Shown here: one piece after another, positions 42,769 through 51,660 of the stretch
How positions within the stretch are numbered: position 1 is the first letter of the stretch
Layout: every line of letters begins with the position of its first letter
Source of the DNA: JBCCGR01 sp039029195
GTDB taxonomy: Bacteria > Pseudomonadota > Alphaproteobacteria > Rhizobiales > Rhizobiaceae
DNA length: 64,000 nt
Direction of reading: 5' to 3'
Assembly: GCA_039029195.1 (NCBI GenBank)
Contig: JBCCGR010000016.1
Coordinates: forward strand, 21,615-85,614
Notes under the pieces: model-generated
The model's database searches: none
What the model was told of the DNA's origin: nothing
What the model saw: the letters and a program-made list of their open reading frames with translations, nothing else
Translations under genes and position numbers: made by a program

Positions 42769-43155
42769 ATGCTGCCCCAGGAACACATCATCCGTCGCTA
42801 TTTTGAACTAATGAGCGCATCAGACATCGAAGGAATTATCGACCTTTTCAGTGATGACGCCATTATTCACTCGCCCTTTCTGGGTCAAGTAAAAGCCGGT
42901 GATTTCTTTCGTAAGCTGGGCTCCGCTTCGCGCACCAGCACCCTGACCGTTTATGCCGTTCTGGCGTCGGGTGATGACCGCCACTATGCGGGTCACTTTC
43001 GCTATGACTGGGAACTTGCCAGCGGTGATAATCTTTCGTTCGAAGGTGTCGATCTGTTCGAGGTCAGCGAGGACGGCAAACTTCTGTCGATGAAAATCTA
43101 CTACGACACGCATCCACTGCGCGAAGAGGTTGGCGACAAATACGCTGACGCTTGA
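42769..43155 (+). CDS. NTF2/SnoaL-like domain protein
   Basis: A 128-residue protein of the NTF2-like fold. The typical opening IIRRYFELMSASDIEGIIDLFSDDAIIHSPF and the strand WELASGDNLSFEGVDLFEVSEDGKLLSMKIYYD are present. Such domains act as ketosteroid-isomerase-like enzymes or ligand-binding proteins; the ligand is unknown. GTGAGTTGAG precedes the ATG at 42769. It is the last gene of the small operon with bolA. Confidence 0.88.
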   Translation: MLPQEHIIRRYFELMSASDIEGIIDLFSDDAIIHSPFLGQVKAGDFFRKLGSASRTSTLTVYAVLASGDDRHYAGHFRYDWELASGDNLSFEGVDLFEVSEDGKLLSMKIYYDTHPLREEVGDKYADA

Positions 43156-43272
43156 GCAGCGGACAGAATCGAGCGTTCATCACGCTCCGAAAAAAGTGGA
43201 GCACTCGAACCCGATTTGATGTGTGGTAGAAAAAGCAAATTCCTTCAAACCAGTTGATTGAGGAGTTTTGAT

Positions 43273-43854
43273 ATGTTGCGAACCATGATGATTGTGGCGG
43301 TCGTCACCCTTGCTGTGACCGGCGCTGCCGTTGCCGCCGACGTTGAAGGCGCGGGCGGTTTTTTAAGCGGGCTTTTGCACCCAATTCTGGGATTTGATCA
43401 TCTTCTGGCGATGATTGCGGTCGGTCTTCTATCGGCTCAACTTGGCGGGCGCGCCGTTTGGACGGTGCCAGCTGCCTTTGTCGCTTTTCTTGCGCTGGGT
43501 GGCGGCCTTGGACTGCTCGATATTGGCCTTCCCCAAGTTGAAGGCGCAATCGCACTTTCGGTCCTGGCGCTTGGTCTCGCCATTGCCCTGCGTGCCTCAA
43601 TGCCCTTTGTCATTGCCATGGGATTTGTTGGCTTTTTCGCCGTTTTTCATGGCCATGCTCATGGAGCCGAAATTCCGAAACTTGCAACGCCATTGCTCTA
43701 CGTCGCAGGCTTCATGATCGCGAGTGCTTTCCTGCACATTGTCGGTGTGACTTTGGGCGTTCTTCAAAAACGCGAGATGGCCCGGGCGCTGCTTGGTGCG
43801 GGTGTCACCGGTATTGGCCTGCACATGGTGCTGCTGACTTACGGGATTGTTTGA
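43273..43854 (+). CDS. HupE/UreJ family membrane protein
   Basis: A 193-residue membrane protein with a signal-like first helix (ending AVAAD) and about six helices. The HupE/UreJ signature GFLSGLLHPILGFDHLLAMIAVGL is at the N-terminus, and histidines recur in FFAVFHGHAHGAEIP and FLHIVGVTLG. The family is linked to nickel or cobalt uptake for hydrogenase and urease, but neither enzyme is in this window. GAGGAG precedes the ATG. It is monocistronic, followed by REP-like hairpins. Confidence 0.92.
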   Translation: MLRTMMIVAVVTLAVTGAAVAADVEGAGGFLSGLLHPILGFDHLLAMIAVGLLSAQLGGRAVWTVPAAFVAFLALGGGLGLLDIGLPQVEGAIALSVLALGLAIALRASMPFVIAMGFVGFFAVFHGHAHGAEIPKLATPLLYVAGFMIASAFLHIVGVTLGVLQKREMARALLGAGVTGIGLHMVLLTYGIV

Positions 43855-43970
43855 ACGAACGCCATTCGCTGGGAGCTACCGGCTTCAATCAGCTGAAGCA
43901 TCAATGCGGTTCTGTTAACGGCATTGCGCCTCCGGCCTAGAGAAGATGAGAAGAACTTTCGTTTTCTTTG

Positions 43971-44050
43971 CCGTCATTGCGGTCTTCAGGGCCGCAATGC
44001 ATTGAATTAAAAGACTGTTCTGGATTCCGGCCATAATGACCGGAATGACG
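43971..44050. repeat. pair of REP-like hairpins (CGTCATTNCGG type)
   Basis: Two adjacent hairpins: CATTGCGG/CCGCAATG (43975-43999) and ATTCCGG/CCGGAAT (44024-44046), each with a 9-base loop. They carry CGTCATTGCGG and, on the other strand, CGTCATTCCGG, the same motif as at 3341-3371. They lie in the intergenic space between HupE and the convergent secreted protein gene. Confidence 0.75.
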
Positions 44051-44080
44051 AAGAAGGGCGAAAAATTTCTGCCGACAGCT

Positions 44081-44545
44081 TCAGTCGCCAGTGCGCTCAT
44101 CCCTGACAGTCAGGATCCCGAGTGGGCCGAAATCCGCGAACATTTCGGTCCCCTTTTCCAGGAAGTGAGCAGCGTCTTCAGTCTCGATGAGCACGCGGTA
44201 CGCGGTCGGGCCAAGGTCTGCATTGTCACCGGGTTCCAACCTCAAGAACTTGACCGGCTGCCACAAAACGGACCCAAGCAGTTTTCGCTGTCGCTCGACG
44301 ATGATTTTTGTCGCTGCCGGAGCGAACAATCGGCGCAGCGTTGCAGCCGTCGCCGTGTTGTTTTCGATCTTGAGGCGCACTTCAATCCGACCGGAACCAT
44401 CAGAATGGAGACCCGTTTCGGTTATCGTTACTGTGATTTTTCCATGGTCAACGTGTGCACGTGCGTCCGGCACAAATTGCGCAAAAGAGATTGCTACCGC
44501 AAAAAACGTGAACCAGATGATTTCCTTTTTAACAACCGAAAGCAT
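44081..44545 (-). CDS. secreted protein of unknown function
   Basis: A 154-residue protein with a signal peptide (MLSVVKKEIIWFTFFAVAISFAQFVPDARA) and an immunoglobulin-like beta-rich body (GRIEVRLKIENNTATAATLRRLFAP, followed by an LRLEPGDNADLG block). The fold style recalls small periplasmic chaperones or copper-binding proteins, but there are no Met/His metal motifs, so no function is assigned. GAGG six bases before ATG 44545 fixes the start. It is convergent with hupE and divergent from the LysE gene. Confidence 0.78.
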   Translation of the reverse strand: MLSVVKKEIIWFTFFAVAISFAQFVPDARAHVDHGKITVTITETGLHSDGSGRIEVRLKIENNTATAATLRRLFAPAATKIIVERQRKLLGSVLWQPVKFLRLEPGDNADLGPTAYRVLIETEDAAHFLEKGTEMFADFGPLGILTVRDERTGD

Positions 44546-44714
44546 GTTGGTCCTCATTGATCGTCAGCACCTGTTCACATCATTACAACATGCGACTGAA
44601 CAACGGCACCCCGTCGCTTCACTTCGATGCTGACAAAACCCGACGCCTCGGCACACAACCCCAATATCCAATTGTGGCTTCACCAATCGTATCGACCGAT
44701 TTAAGACTAACGTC

Positions 44715-45326
44715 ATGGACCCTTTTGCGCTCGGCATATTCGCCATCGCCCTTCTATTGAGTGCCGGAACCCCCGGCCCATCGATAACGGCACTGGTCGC
44801 CCGTGTGATTGCCCGCGGCTGGACTGACATTGCTCCGTTCGTCGCTGCCATGTGGATTGGAGAGGTGATCTGGCTCACCTTCGCCATGGCGGGATTGTCC
44901 GCGCTGGCCACCACCTTTCACGGAGCCTTTGTGGTTCTGAAATATATTGGCATTGGATATCTGCTTTATCTTGCATGGAAAATGTGGACGGAGCCTGTCA
45001 CCGGGGAAACCGGCGCATTGCCAAAACGTGAATCAAGCGCATCAATGTTTTTGGTCGGCTTTGCCGTAACCATGGGCAACCCCAAGATCATGGTCTTTTA
45101 CCTGGCCTTGCTTCCAACGCTCATTGACCTCACTCAGGCGACAATCGGCCAGTGGTCAATCATTGCAACTGTAACGGTGACTATTCTGGCTGTGGTTAAC
45201 CTGTTCTGGATCGTGATTGCACACCGCGCCCGGACATTCCTCAAGTCACCGCGCGCGATCCGCACTGCAAATAGGACCTGTGCAACAATACTTGGCGGTG
45301 CAGCCGCTGCAATCGCATCGCGGTAG
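44715..45326 (+). CDS. LysE/RhtB family exporter
   Basis: A 203-residue membrane protein with six helices, of the LysE/RhtB amino-acid exporter family. The family start GIFAIALLLSAGTPGPSITALVARVIARGW, the loop YIGIGYLLYLAWKMW, and the block SASMFLVGFAVTMGNPKIMVFYLALLPTLID are all present. The substrate is not predictable from sequence. It is transcribed alone; a hairpin lies 25 bases past its stop. Confidence 0.93.
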   Translation: MDPFALGIFAIALLLSAGTPGPSITALVARVIARGWTDIAPFVAAMWIGEVIWLTFAMAGLSALATTFHGAFVVLKYIGIGYLLYLAWKMWTEPVTGETGALPKRESSASMFLVGFAVTMGNPKIMVFYLALLPTLIDLTQATIGQWSIIATVTVTILAVVNLFWIVIAHRARTFLKSPRAIRTANRTCATILGGAAAAIASR

Positions 45327-45351
45327 GAACCTGTCAGCAAGCGCACCTGGG

Positions 45352-45369
45352 TTCTGACCTTCGTCAGAA
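45352..45369. repeat. hairpin with CGTCATTCTGACG-type repeat
   Basis: TTCTGAC-CTTC-GTCAGAA is a perfect 7-bp stem with a 4-base loop, overlapping CGTCAGAATGACGG (45362-45375). It is a shorter relative of the CGTCATTNCGG elements and may also end lysE transcription. It lies between convergent genes. Confidence 0.55.
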
Positions 45370-45493
45370 TGACGGAGAATGGGAAAGATTTTGTAGTTTG
45401 ACCCCTGCAGTCAGCACATGCGGGATCGAAAGTGACAGCACGCAAACATGACTATTGAGGGACCCGTTCGACAAGCCTCCACCACCGCTTCAA

Positions 45494-46948
45494 TCAGTGG
45501 CGCACTACCGGATCCATGGGCACCAGCCTCGCCAGATCAACTGCCGTTTCCAGCGCCTTGGCAACTTGCAGCAATTTTGCCTCTCCCCGCGGCGGCCCGA
45601 TCAGCTGGATGCCCACCGGCATGCCACTTGCCGTAAAGCCGATCGGCAATGCGATGGCCGGGAGCCCGGTGGCAGTTGCCAGAAAGGAAAGCCGCAGCCA
45701 TCCGATATAGTTTTCGGTGGCAACGCCCGCCACGGACGTTGGAAATTCTTCCTGCGCCATGCCCGGTTCCAGGCCAACCACACCACATGCCAGAACATCA
45801 TAACCCTGAAGAAACTCATACATATTGGTGAAAAGATGCGAGCGGCCAATCTGCGCATCCTGCACCTGCTCCACAGTGAGTTTCCGACCAACGTCTATGT
45901 TTTCCCAAAGGGTTTGTTTGAAGCCATCCTGAACGTGCCGCGGAAGGCGCCCGGATAGCGACGCCCAGAAGGTCGCTCTCAGCGTGACATACGTGTCGAA
46001 CAAATCAGGAAGGTTGGGACACGCCTCTTCAACGACCGCGCCTGCTGCCTGAACCTGTTCAAGCCCGGCACGCATCACGGCCTCAATCTCCGCTTCCACC
46101 GGGGCAAATCCGTTGAGACCCGGCGAAAAGGCAATTCTCACGTTCGGCGAAACGGATTCAAGCGCTCCTTGGAAAGATTGTGCCGGGGCTTCAATTGTCA
46201 GCGGCTGAGATGGCTCAAATCCGCTCATCGCATCCAGAAACAGCGTCAGATCGTCCACATTGCGGGCCATTGGCCCCTGCACGCCTTCGTTTGCGAAGAC
46301 GAGTGTTGCCGGTCCTCCCCCTGCTCGACCGGGGCTTGGGCGCAGGCCCACCACGCCACAATACCCAGCGGGTGTTCGCAAGGAGCCGGCAAGATCAGAC
46401 CCGTGGCTCAGCCACACTTCGCCGGTTGCAAGCGAAACCGCCGCCCCACCAGAAGAACCACCGGCATTTTTACGCGTGTCCCACGGGTTTCGGGTTTGGC
46501 CCAAAACGGCGTTGAACGTGTTGCCACCAGCGCCCATTTCTGGCGTGTTGGTTTTGCCGATCACCACGCCACCGCGGCGTTCCAGGCGTTTGACAAGGAG
46601 ATCGCTCTCCACCGCCACATGGTCCGCCATGGCGGGCGTACCCATGGTCATGCGAACCCCTTCGACAGCTGTCAGATCCTTGATGCCGATCGGCAGCCCT
46701 GCGAGCCAGGCGCGGGAATCTTCCGGATTATCTGGAACTGCGCCGATATCTGCGGCTGCCTCACGGGCCCGGTCTTCGCAGACAATGGGCATCGCATTGA
46801 CCGCATCTTCCACCTGAGAAATGCGCTCCACCGACGCATCAATACATTCTGCTGGCGAAATTTCTTTCCGCCGCAACAGATCGACAACCTCCCTCGCCGT
46901 TTTGCGGCAAAGTTCAGGCCCGCTGAATCCCACATCCGGTGCTGTCAT
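45494..46948 (-). CDS. amidase (amidase signature family)
   Basis: A 484-residue amidase-signature hydrolase. The Ser-cisSer-Lys triad is visible: Lys in LPIGIKDLTAVEG, the glycine-serine stretch GGSSGGAAVSLATGE, and the nucleophile serine in HGSDLAGSLRTPAGYCG. The C-terminus TGLPAIALPIGFTASGMPVGIQLIG is typical. The substrate amide is unknown; relatives include indole-acetamide, allophanate and aryl amidases. It starts 24 bases after the PhyH gene on the same strand, so the two may act on related small molecules. Confidence 0.95.
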   Translation of the reverse strand: MTAPDVGFSGPELCRKTAREVVDLLRRKEISPAECIDASVERISQVEDAVNAMPIVCEDRAREAAADIGAVPDNPEDSRAWLAGLPIGIKDLTAVEGVRMTMGTPAMADHVAVESDLLVKRLERRGGVVIGKTNTPEMGAGGNTFNAVLGQTRNPWDTRKNAGGSSGGAAVSLATGEVWLSHGSDLAGSLRTPAGYCGVVGLRPSPGRAGGGPATLVFANEGVQGPMARNVDDLTLFLDAMSGFEPSQPLTIEAPAQSFQGALESVSPNVRIAFSPGLNGFAPVEAEIEAVMRAGLEQVQAAGAVVEEACPNLPDLFDTYVTLRATFWASLSGRLPRHVQDGFKQTLWENIDVGRKLTVEQVQDAQIGRSHLFTNMYEFLQGYDVLACGVVGLEPGMAQEEFPTSVAGVATENYIGWLRLSFLATATGLPAIALPIGFTASGMPVGIQLIGPPRGEAKLLQVAKALETAVDLARLVPMDPVVRH

Positions 46949-46972
46949 GTTCCCCCCAATTCGCTGAACAAT

Positions 46973-47776
46973 TTATCCCTCTTTTCGCCAAACCACGGGA
47001 AACCAGTCTTCCGGCATGGGATCGCCCATGGCGAGATTGAGACCCAGGTCTTTAAACGGCGGCGAGATTTCGTGGGGCCGTTCCACATAGCGTGTTCCAT
47101 CACCGAAATATCGCATGCTAACCGCGCGGCGCCGTGTGCCCGAAGCATTCGGAGGAGCGTTGTGCAAGGTGTGATAGTCAAACGCCACTGCGTCACCAGG
47201 TTCAAGATCATAGGCGATCAACCGATCCGCATCCCGCTCTTCATCGATATCGGGAAACGGACGATAGGTGCTGGTATCCCCTTCAAGCGGCTGCAAGGTT
47301 TTGAAACGCCGCGGCGTGAAAGTCACCTTATCCGCGTGACTGCCAGCCAGAAAATGTGGGCACACAGACTTCGATACAGGATCGAGCGGCACCCAGATGC
47401 TCACGGTGCGTGGGCCTTCCAGACAATAATAGGGCATATCCTGATGCCAAGGCGTAGCCGACCCGTTCCCAGCCTCTTTCACCAATACATGATCGTGAAA
47501 CAGTTGAACGGAATTGGCCTGCATCAGTTCGCCGGCAATCTCACCAAGCGGACCTTCATCGGCAACCGATTTGAACGCGCCGAAACGTTGCCAGTTCACA
47601 TAGTCACCGAAATAGGCAGCACCAGCTTCAGCATGATCTTTCCCGTATGGACCGGGCACCGCCATGTTGTCTTCGATGGCTGCTGAAAGCTGCTCAAGCC
47701 AATGCTGGTTGAGAACCCCACGCAACACAGTCACACCGTCGCGCTGGAATTCATTGATTTGGGTTTCTGAAATCAT
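46973..47776 (-). CDS. phytanoyl-CoA dioxygenase (PhyH) family oxygenase
   Basis: A 267-residue Fe(II)/2-oxoglutarate oxygenase. The metal triad is His-x-Asp in PWHQDMPYY and the distal His in FDYHTLHNAPPN, with the 2-oxoglutarate-binding Arg in RRRAVSMRYFGDG. Bacterial PhyH proteins hydroxylate varied small molecules, including phosphonates. It is cotranscribed with the amidase (24-base gap). The substrate cannot be told from sequence. The frame starts at 47776 (MISETQINEFQRDGVTVL), a normal PhyH start. Confidence 0.93.
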   Translation of the reverse strand: MISETQINEFQRDGVTVLRGVLNQHWLEQLSAAIEDNMAVPGPYGKDHAEAGAAYFGDYVNWQRFGAFKSVADEGPLGEIAGELMQANSVQLFHDHVLVKEAGNGSATPWHQDMPYYCLEGPRTVSIWVPLDPVSKSVCPHFLAGSHADKVTFTPRRFKTLQPLEGDTSTYRPFPDIDEERDADRLIAYDLEPGDAVAFDYHTLHNAPPNASGTRRRAVSMRYFGDGTRYVERPHEISPPFKDLGLNLAMGDPMPEDWFPVVWRKEG

Positions 47777-47885
47777 GTCAGTTTACCACATGGTTTTGAT
47801 TGTAGGGGATCAAGGCACAACAGTCCGCCGCACTCAACACGCAAATCGGATTCGTTTTGAAAAAACGTACAGATATTTCGCTGCG

Positions 47886-48515
47886 TTATAGCTTGCTGAG
47901 TTTGTCCTGAAGTGCAGCGAGTTGTGCCTTGATTTGCGCAAGCTCCTCCGTGTCGTCGGAACTCTTTTCTTCCGACTCAGCCCGAGCGGGGCTCTCTGCG
48001 CCTCCACCACCAAACATGCCTTCCATCCCTGGCGGGACCCACGCGGCCATCATGTTTTTCATGATCTCGTTTTGCTGCTGCTGCATCGCCTCAAAACCCG
48101 GAACACTGTTCATCAAGCTGGCTGGGTCAAACCCCTTGGACAATTCCGCCATTGGTTGGGAAGCATTCTCGAGAAACGCCTCTTGTTGAGCTTTTAGCAT
48201 ACCGAAGGAATTCGACAGAAAATCGGGAATGAGAGAGGCTGCCTGATCCGAATAGCTGCGGATGATATCGTTCAACACATCGACGGGCAGGATTGTTTCG
48301 CCACGACTTTCCTGCTCAGCGATGATCTGCAACAGATACTGCCGGGTCAGGTCCTCACCGGTTTTGCGATCGACAATTTGAACGGTTTTCCCTTCGCGGA
48401 TCATGTCCGAAACCTGATCCAGCGTGACGTAGTCGCTGGTCTGGGTGTTGTACAGCCGACGGCTCGCATACCGTTTGATGACAATTGTATCATCGCCACT
48501 GGTCGTTTCAGACAT
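47886..48515 (-). CDS. phaR: polyhydroxyalkanoate synthesis repressor PhaR
   Basis: A regulator of polyhydroxybutyrate granule formation, 209 residues. The N-terminal DNA-binding domain IKRYASRRLYNTQTSDYVTLDQVSDMI and the following GEDLTRQYLLQIIAEQE are diagnostic. A Gln/Met-rich middle and an acidic, coiled-coil C-terminus (EELAQIKAQLAALQDKLSKL) mediate granule and self contacts. It represses the phasin gene and itself when PHB is absent. phaC/phaA are not in the window. The start at 48515 is preferred over the codon three residues upstream. Confidence 0.95.
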   Translation of the reverse strand: MSETTSGDDTIVIKRYASRRLYNTQTSDYVTLDQVSDMIREGKTVQIVDRKTGEDLTRQYLLQIIAEQESRGETILPVDVLNDIIRSYSDQAASLIPDFLSNSFGMLKAQQEAFLENASQPMAELSKGFDPASLMNSVPGFEAMQQQQNEIMKNMMAAWVPPGMEGMFGGGGAESPARAESEEKSSDDTEELAQIKAQLAALQDKLSKL

Positions 48516-48590
48516 ACATCTCATCCTGAGCTTTTGGCCAAACAGATACGCCAGATTGCATCGCCTGTCACGCTGATGCGGTCCGGCAGG

Positions 48591-50600
48591 TCAGACCTGC
48601 TCCGCAAGCGGCGGGCGGGCTGTCACGGTGGCAGTCACCTGCCCGTCCACGAACATGTCGCGACCCTCAACACTTGCAGTGTTCGATTGACGCAAGATGG
48701 CCACCTCAAATGCATCAGCGCCTGCTTCACGGGCAAGAAGCCGTGCGCGTTGTTGTGCTTGCTCTTCAGCAGCGCAATAAGCGCTCTCTTCGTCCCCAAA
48801 CGAGTCCTTTGTGCCGAACACTTCGAAGCGCCCTTCCACCGGTTGTGTAATACCTATCTCAATCTTCAGATTAATCTGCCCGACAACAGCCCCAACAGCG
48901 TTGGCCACACCTGCATGCTCTGGAACGACCGAGCGAGCATGGAGGAGGTCGGCACAATTGTGGAGATACTGATGTGCCGATGCACCGAGCCCAATCACGG
49001 GCCGGTCAAGTGCCACAGAAAAAGAGGCAACGCCGGGCGTTCGATCAAGCGCCGACTGAACGAACATGTTTTGCGCACCGTCTTCCATCCCTGTTCCATC
49101 ATGGGAGATGACGGCTTCAATCGTGGCTTCTGCACACAGTCGTTCAAGCCGCCTCACCACGGATTGTGCGAGTTCGTGCTCAGAGGTCGCCAACGGTCTG
49201 CCGAACCGGTTTTTTCGACGTGCGAAAACACGGGCTCCCAGCGCGGCAGCCTCTCTATTCCAGGCTGTGTGATCACCAAGCACATGTTTGGCATCGCTCG
49301 GCGTGAAACCGGAGAGCTGCACCAGCCCGCGCGACACCAATTGGCGCAGCGTCGCCCACTGGGACGCGCCGGAAACAAAACGGCCAACCGGCTGAGGTTC
49401 GATCGACAATCGTTCCAGCACCCTGGCCTGGGAATCAGTGATGACTTTTGCCTGCTCACCGGCAAGCGTGCGCGTGGCAAAATACCCGTCATATCGGCCA
49501 GAAAAATCAGCCGATGCCTGTTTATCAAGAACCGGCAAAACTGCATCCGGTGCGCCGTGCGCCAGCAAGCTCAGCGGCACAACACGCGAAGGGCCAACCA
49601 ACAGGCTGTCATCAATGGTGGAGACCGATATCTCGGAATCACCACCCAATCCAAATGTGTGCATATCGACGGCTTCCACCATCGTCTGAAAGCCACCGAC
49701 GGTGGCACCAGCAGGGTTCAGCCGGGGTCGTCCGTCTTCCAGAATTGCGATATCGGAAGTGGTTCCTCCGATGTCGACTACAACGGCTTGTTGCTCGTTT
49801 GAGAGCCAGGACGCCCCAACCAGGCTGGCTGCCGGTCCGGAAAGAATGGTCTCGATTGGCCTGCGCGCTGCGAATTCGGCACTCACCAGTGCGCCATCAC
49901 CGCGCACAATCATCAATGGGGCATTGATCTTTGAACGGGAAAAAACGGTCGCCGCTGCATTGGTAAGTTGGGAAATCATTGGAACCAGCCGGGCATTCAA
50001 CACGCAGGTGGCGGCACGCTTCGGCCCGTGCAGTTTGGCTGAAAGTTCGTGAGAACAGGTCACTGGAAGCGAAGTGGCAGCAAGAACGCGCTCAGCCACG
50101 GCAAGTTCGTGTTCGGGATTGCGCACCGCGAAGTACCCGGCAACCGCAATGCCTTCGATGTCACTCGGTATCGAGTTGAGCCATTGGTCGAGCGCGTCGA
50201 TATCCAACGGACCAGCAGCCCGGCCATGCGGTGTATGACCTCCCGCAATCTGCACCAACGGGCCGTCAGCAAGCGCGCGTTCCAGCCCAGCCCGTTTGAG
50301 ATCACTTTCCGCAAAACCAATCGCGATTAGAGCGACCTTGCCACCCCGCCCCTCGACCAGCGCATTTGTTGCAAGGGTGGTCGAAATGGAAACAAGGCCG
50401 ATCTCGGCTGGATTGACATTCGATGAGGAAAGAACCCCATCGACAGCGCCCTGAATTCCATCAATCAGATTGCTGTGCTTGGTGAGCGACTTGGCTGCGG
50501 CAATGATCTTTTCCGTGTTGCCCTCAGTGCGACGGGCATCATCAATCAGAACGGCATCGGTGTAGGTGCCACCGGTATCCACCCCCAACAATATCGCCAT
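48591..50600 (-). CDS. hydantoinase/oxoprolinase family protein
   Basis: A 669-residue protein related to HyuA and the N-terminal half of 5-oxoprolinase, an actin-like ATPase fold. The phosphate-1 loop is LLGVDTGGTYTDAVLID; later blocks are VVDIGGTTSDIAILEDGRPRLN and GLGASAHQYLHNCADLL. Family members hydrolyse hydantoins, 5-oxoproline or, with other subunits, carboxylate acetone. No HyuB partner is next to it, so it may act alone or be a stand-alone kinase-like member. It lies 75 bases upstream of phaR. Confidence 0.9.
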   Translation of the reverse strand: MAILLGVDTGGTYTDAVLIDDARRTEGNTEKIIAAAKSLTKHSNLIDGIQGAVDGVLSSSNVNPAEIGLVSISTTLATNALVEGRGGKVALIAIGFAESDLKRAGLERALADGPLVQIAGGHTPHGRAAGPLDIDALDQWLNSIPSDIEGIAVAGYFAVRNPEHELAVAERVLAATSLPVTCSHELSAKLHGPKRAATCVLNARLVPMISQLTNAAATVFSRSKINAPLMIVRGDGALVSAEFAARRPIETILSGPAASLVGASWLSNEQQAVVVDIGGTTSDIAILEDGRPRLNPAGATVGGFQTMVEAVDMHTFGLGGDSEISVSTIDDSLLVGPSRVVPLSLLAHGAPDAVLPVLDKQASADFSGRYDGYFATRTLAGEQAKVITDSQARVLERLSIEPQPVGRFVSGASQWATLRQLVSRGLVQLSGFTPSDAKHVLGDHTAWNREAAALGARVFARRKNRFGRPLATSEHELAQSVVRRLERLCAEATIEAVISHDGTGMEDGAQNMFVQSALDRTPGVASFSVALDRPVIGLGASAHQYLHNCADLLHARSVVPEHAGVANAVGAVVGQINLKIEIGITQPVEGRFEVFGTKDSFGDEESAYCAAEEQAQQRARLLAREAGADAFEVAILRQSNTASVEGRDMFVDGQVTATVTARPPLAEQV

Positions 50601-50686
50601 AAAAACCCTGTCCGGCTTGCGTTATCGCGCATCATCGCATCGGACGACCCGGTAGAGGATTTCTCGATGTGTGCAAAGGGATAAAT

Positions 50687-51568
50687 TCAGGCTGCAACCA
50701 CGCCAGCTTCCCAGCCGAGGATGGCGCGTTTGCGGTTGATGCCCCAATGATAACCGGTGAGCGAACCGGATTTTCCGATCACCCGGTGGCAGGGAACAAC
50801 GAACGAGATCGGATTGCGTCCCACCGCAGCTCCTACGGCGCGTGGTGCCGTCGGCTTCCCAATGCGGCCAGCAAGTTCGGAATAGGTGGTGGCCTTACCA
50901 ACCGGAATTTGCAGCAATCCTTCCCAGACCCGGATTTCGAAATCTGTTCCGATCAATACCACTCTAAGAGGGTTTTGCGGGTCCCAGTGTTGCTGACAAA
51001 ACGACCGTGCCGCATAGGGTGCGGTCAGTGCACTATTCTCGACAAAATCAGCTTTTGGCCAGCGGCCGGTCATGTCTTCGAGGGCGATTTGCTCTTCGCC
51101 CTCATCACAAAAGGCCATCCCGGCCATGCCCTGATCGGTGGCCATGATGAGCGCGATGCCAAACGGGGAAGGATGGTAGCCGTAAAAGACGGTCAACCCC
51201 TCCCCTTTTGCCTTGTATGTGCCCGGCGATATCGCTTCATGGGTTATAAAAAGATCATGCAGACGCCCGGGACCGGAAAGGCCGAGTTCAAAAGAAGCGT
51301 CGAGCAGCGGCAAATCCTCGTCCAGCAGCTTTTTTGCGTGATCCAGCGTAACTGCCTGAAGGAACGCCTTGGGACTGAGGCCCGCCCAGCGGGTGAACGT
51401 TTTTTGCAACTGGGTGACTGGCACGCCCACTTCACCCGACAGAATGTCTAGTGACGGGTGATCCCGCCAGTTCTCCGAGATGAATTCGATCACCTGTTTC
51501 ACGATCTGATAATCTGTCTGATTGGTGGTCAGATCGCTCAAATCGGCTGCCTGCACTTGAATATCCAT
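50687..51568 (-). CDS. AraC-type/methylated-DNA-cysteine methyltransferase fusion (Ada-like)
   Basis: A 293-residue bifunctional protein. Residues about 20-115 carry an AraC-type helix-turn-helix pair (VPVTQLQKTFTRWAGLSPKAFLQAVTLDHAKKLL). The C-terminal half is an O6-alkylguanine DNA methyltransferase with the active-site motif FVVPCHRVIG (acceptor Cys) and the GLLQIPVGKATTYSELAGRIG recognition helix. The N-terminal Ada zinc domain of E. coli Ada is missing, so it is the shorter form that repairs alkylated guanine and may regulate genes. The ATG at 51568 starts it. Confidence 0.94.
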   Translation of the reverse strand: MDIQVQAADLSDLTTNQTDYQIVKQVIEFISENWRDHPSLDILSGEVGVPVTQLQKTFTRWAGLSPKAFLQAVTLDHAKKLLDEDLPLLDASFELGLSGPGRLHDLFITHEAISPGTYKAKGEGLTVFYGYHPSPFGIALIMATDQGMAGMAFCDEGEEQIALEDMTGRWPKADFVENSALTAPYAARSFCQQHWDPQNPLRVVLIGTDFEIRVWEGLLQIPVGKATTYSELAGRIGKPTAPRAVGAAVGRNPISFVVPCHRVIGKSGSLTGYHWGINRKRAILGWEAGVVAA

Positions 51569-51660
51569 CGCTTTGATCCTTGTGGAGATTAACTTGACGA
51601 ATTCAAGCAAATCGCAATGTCTGCCGACACCCGATCCTTGCTAAACTGCCGACACAAAAG

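Noticed and set aside
46169..47686. A 505-codon plus-strand open frame over the amidase and PhyH genes
   Set aside because: Shadow of two confident genes on the other strand; low-complexity translation without domains.
38475..47776. A phosphonate-degradation operon made of the HD protein and the PhyH protein
   Set aside because: They lie 8 kb apart on unlinked transcription units with many unrelated genes between, so no operon can be claimed.
48667..48683. AACACT-TGC-AGTGTT palindrome
   Set aside because: It lies inside the hydantoinase-like coding sequence, where a binding site is unlikely; considered chance.
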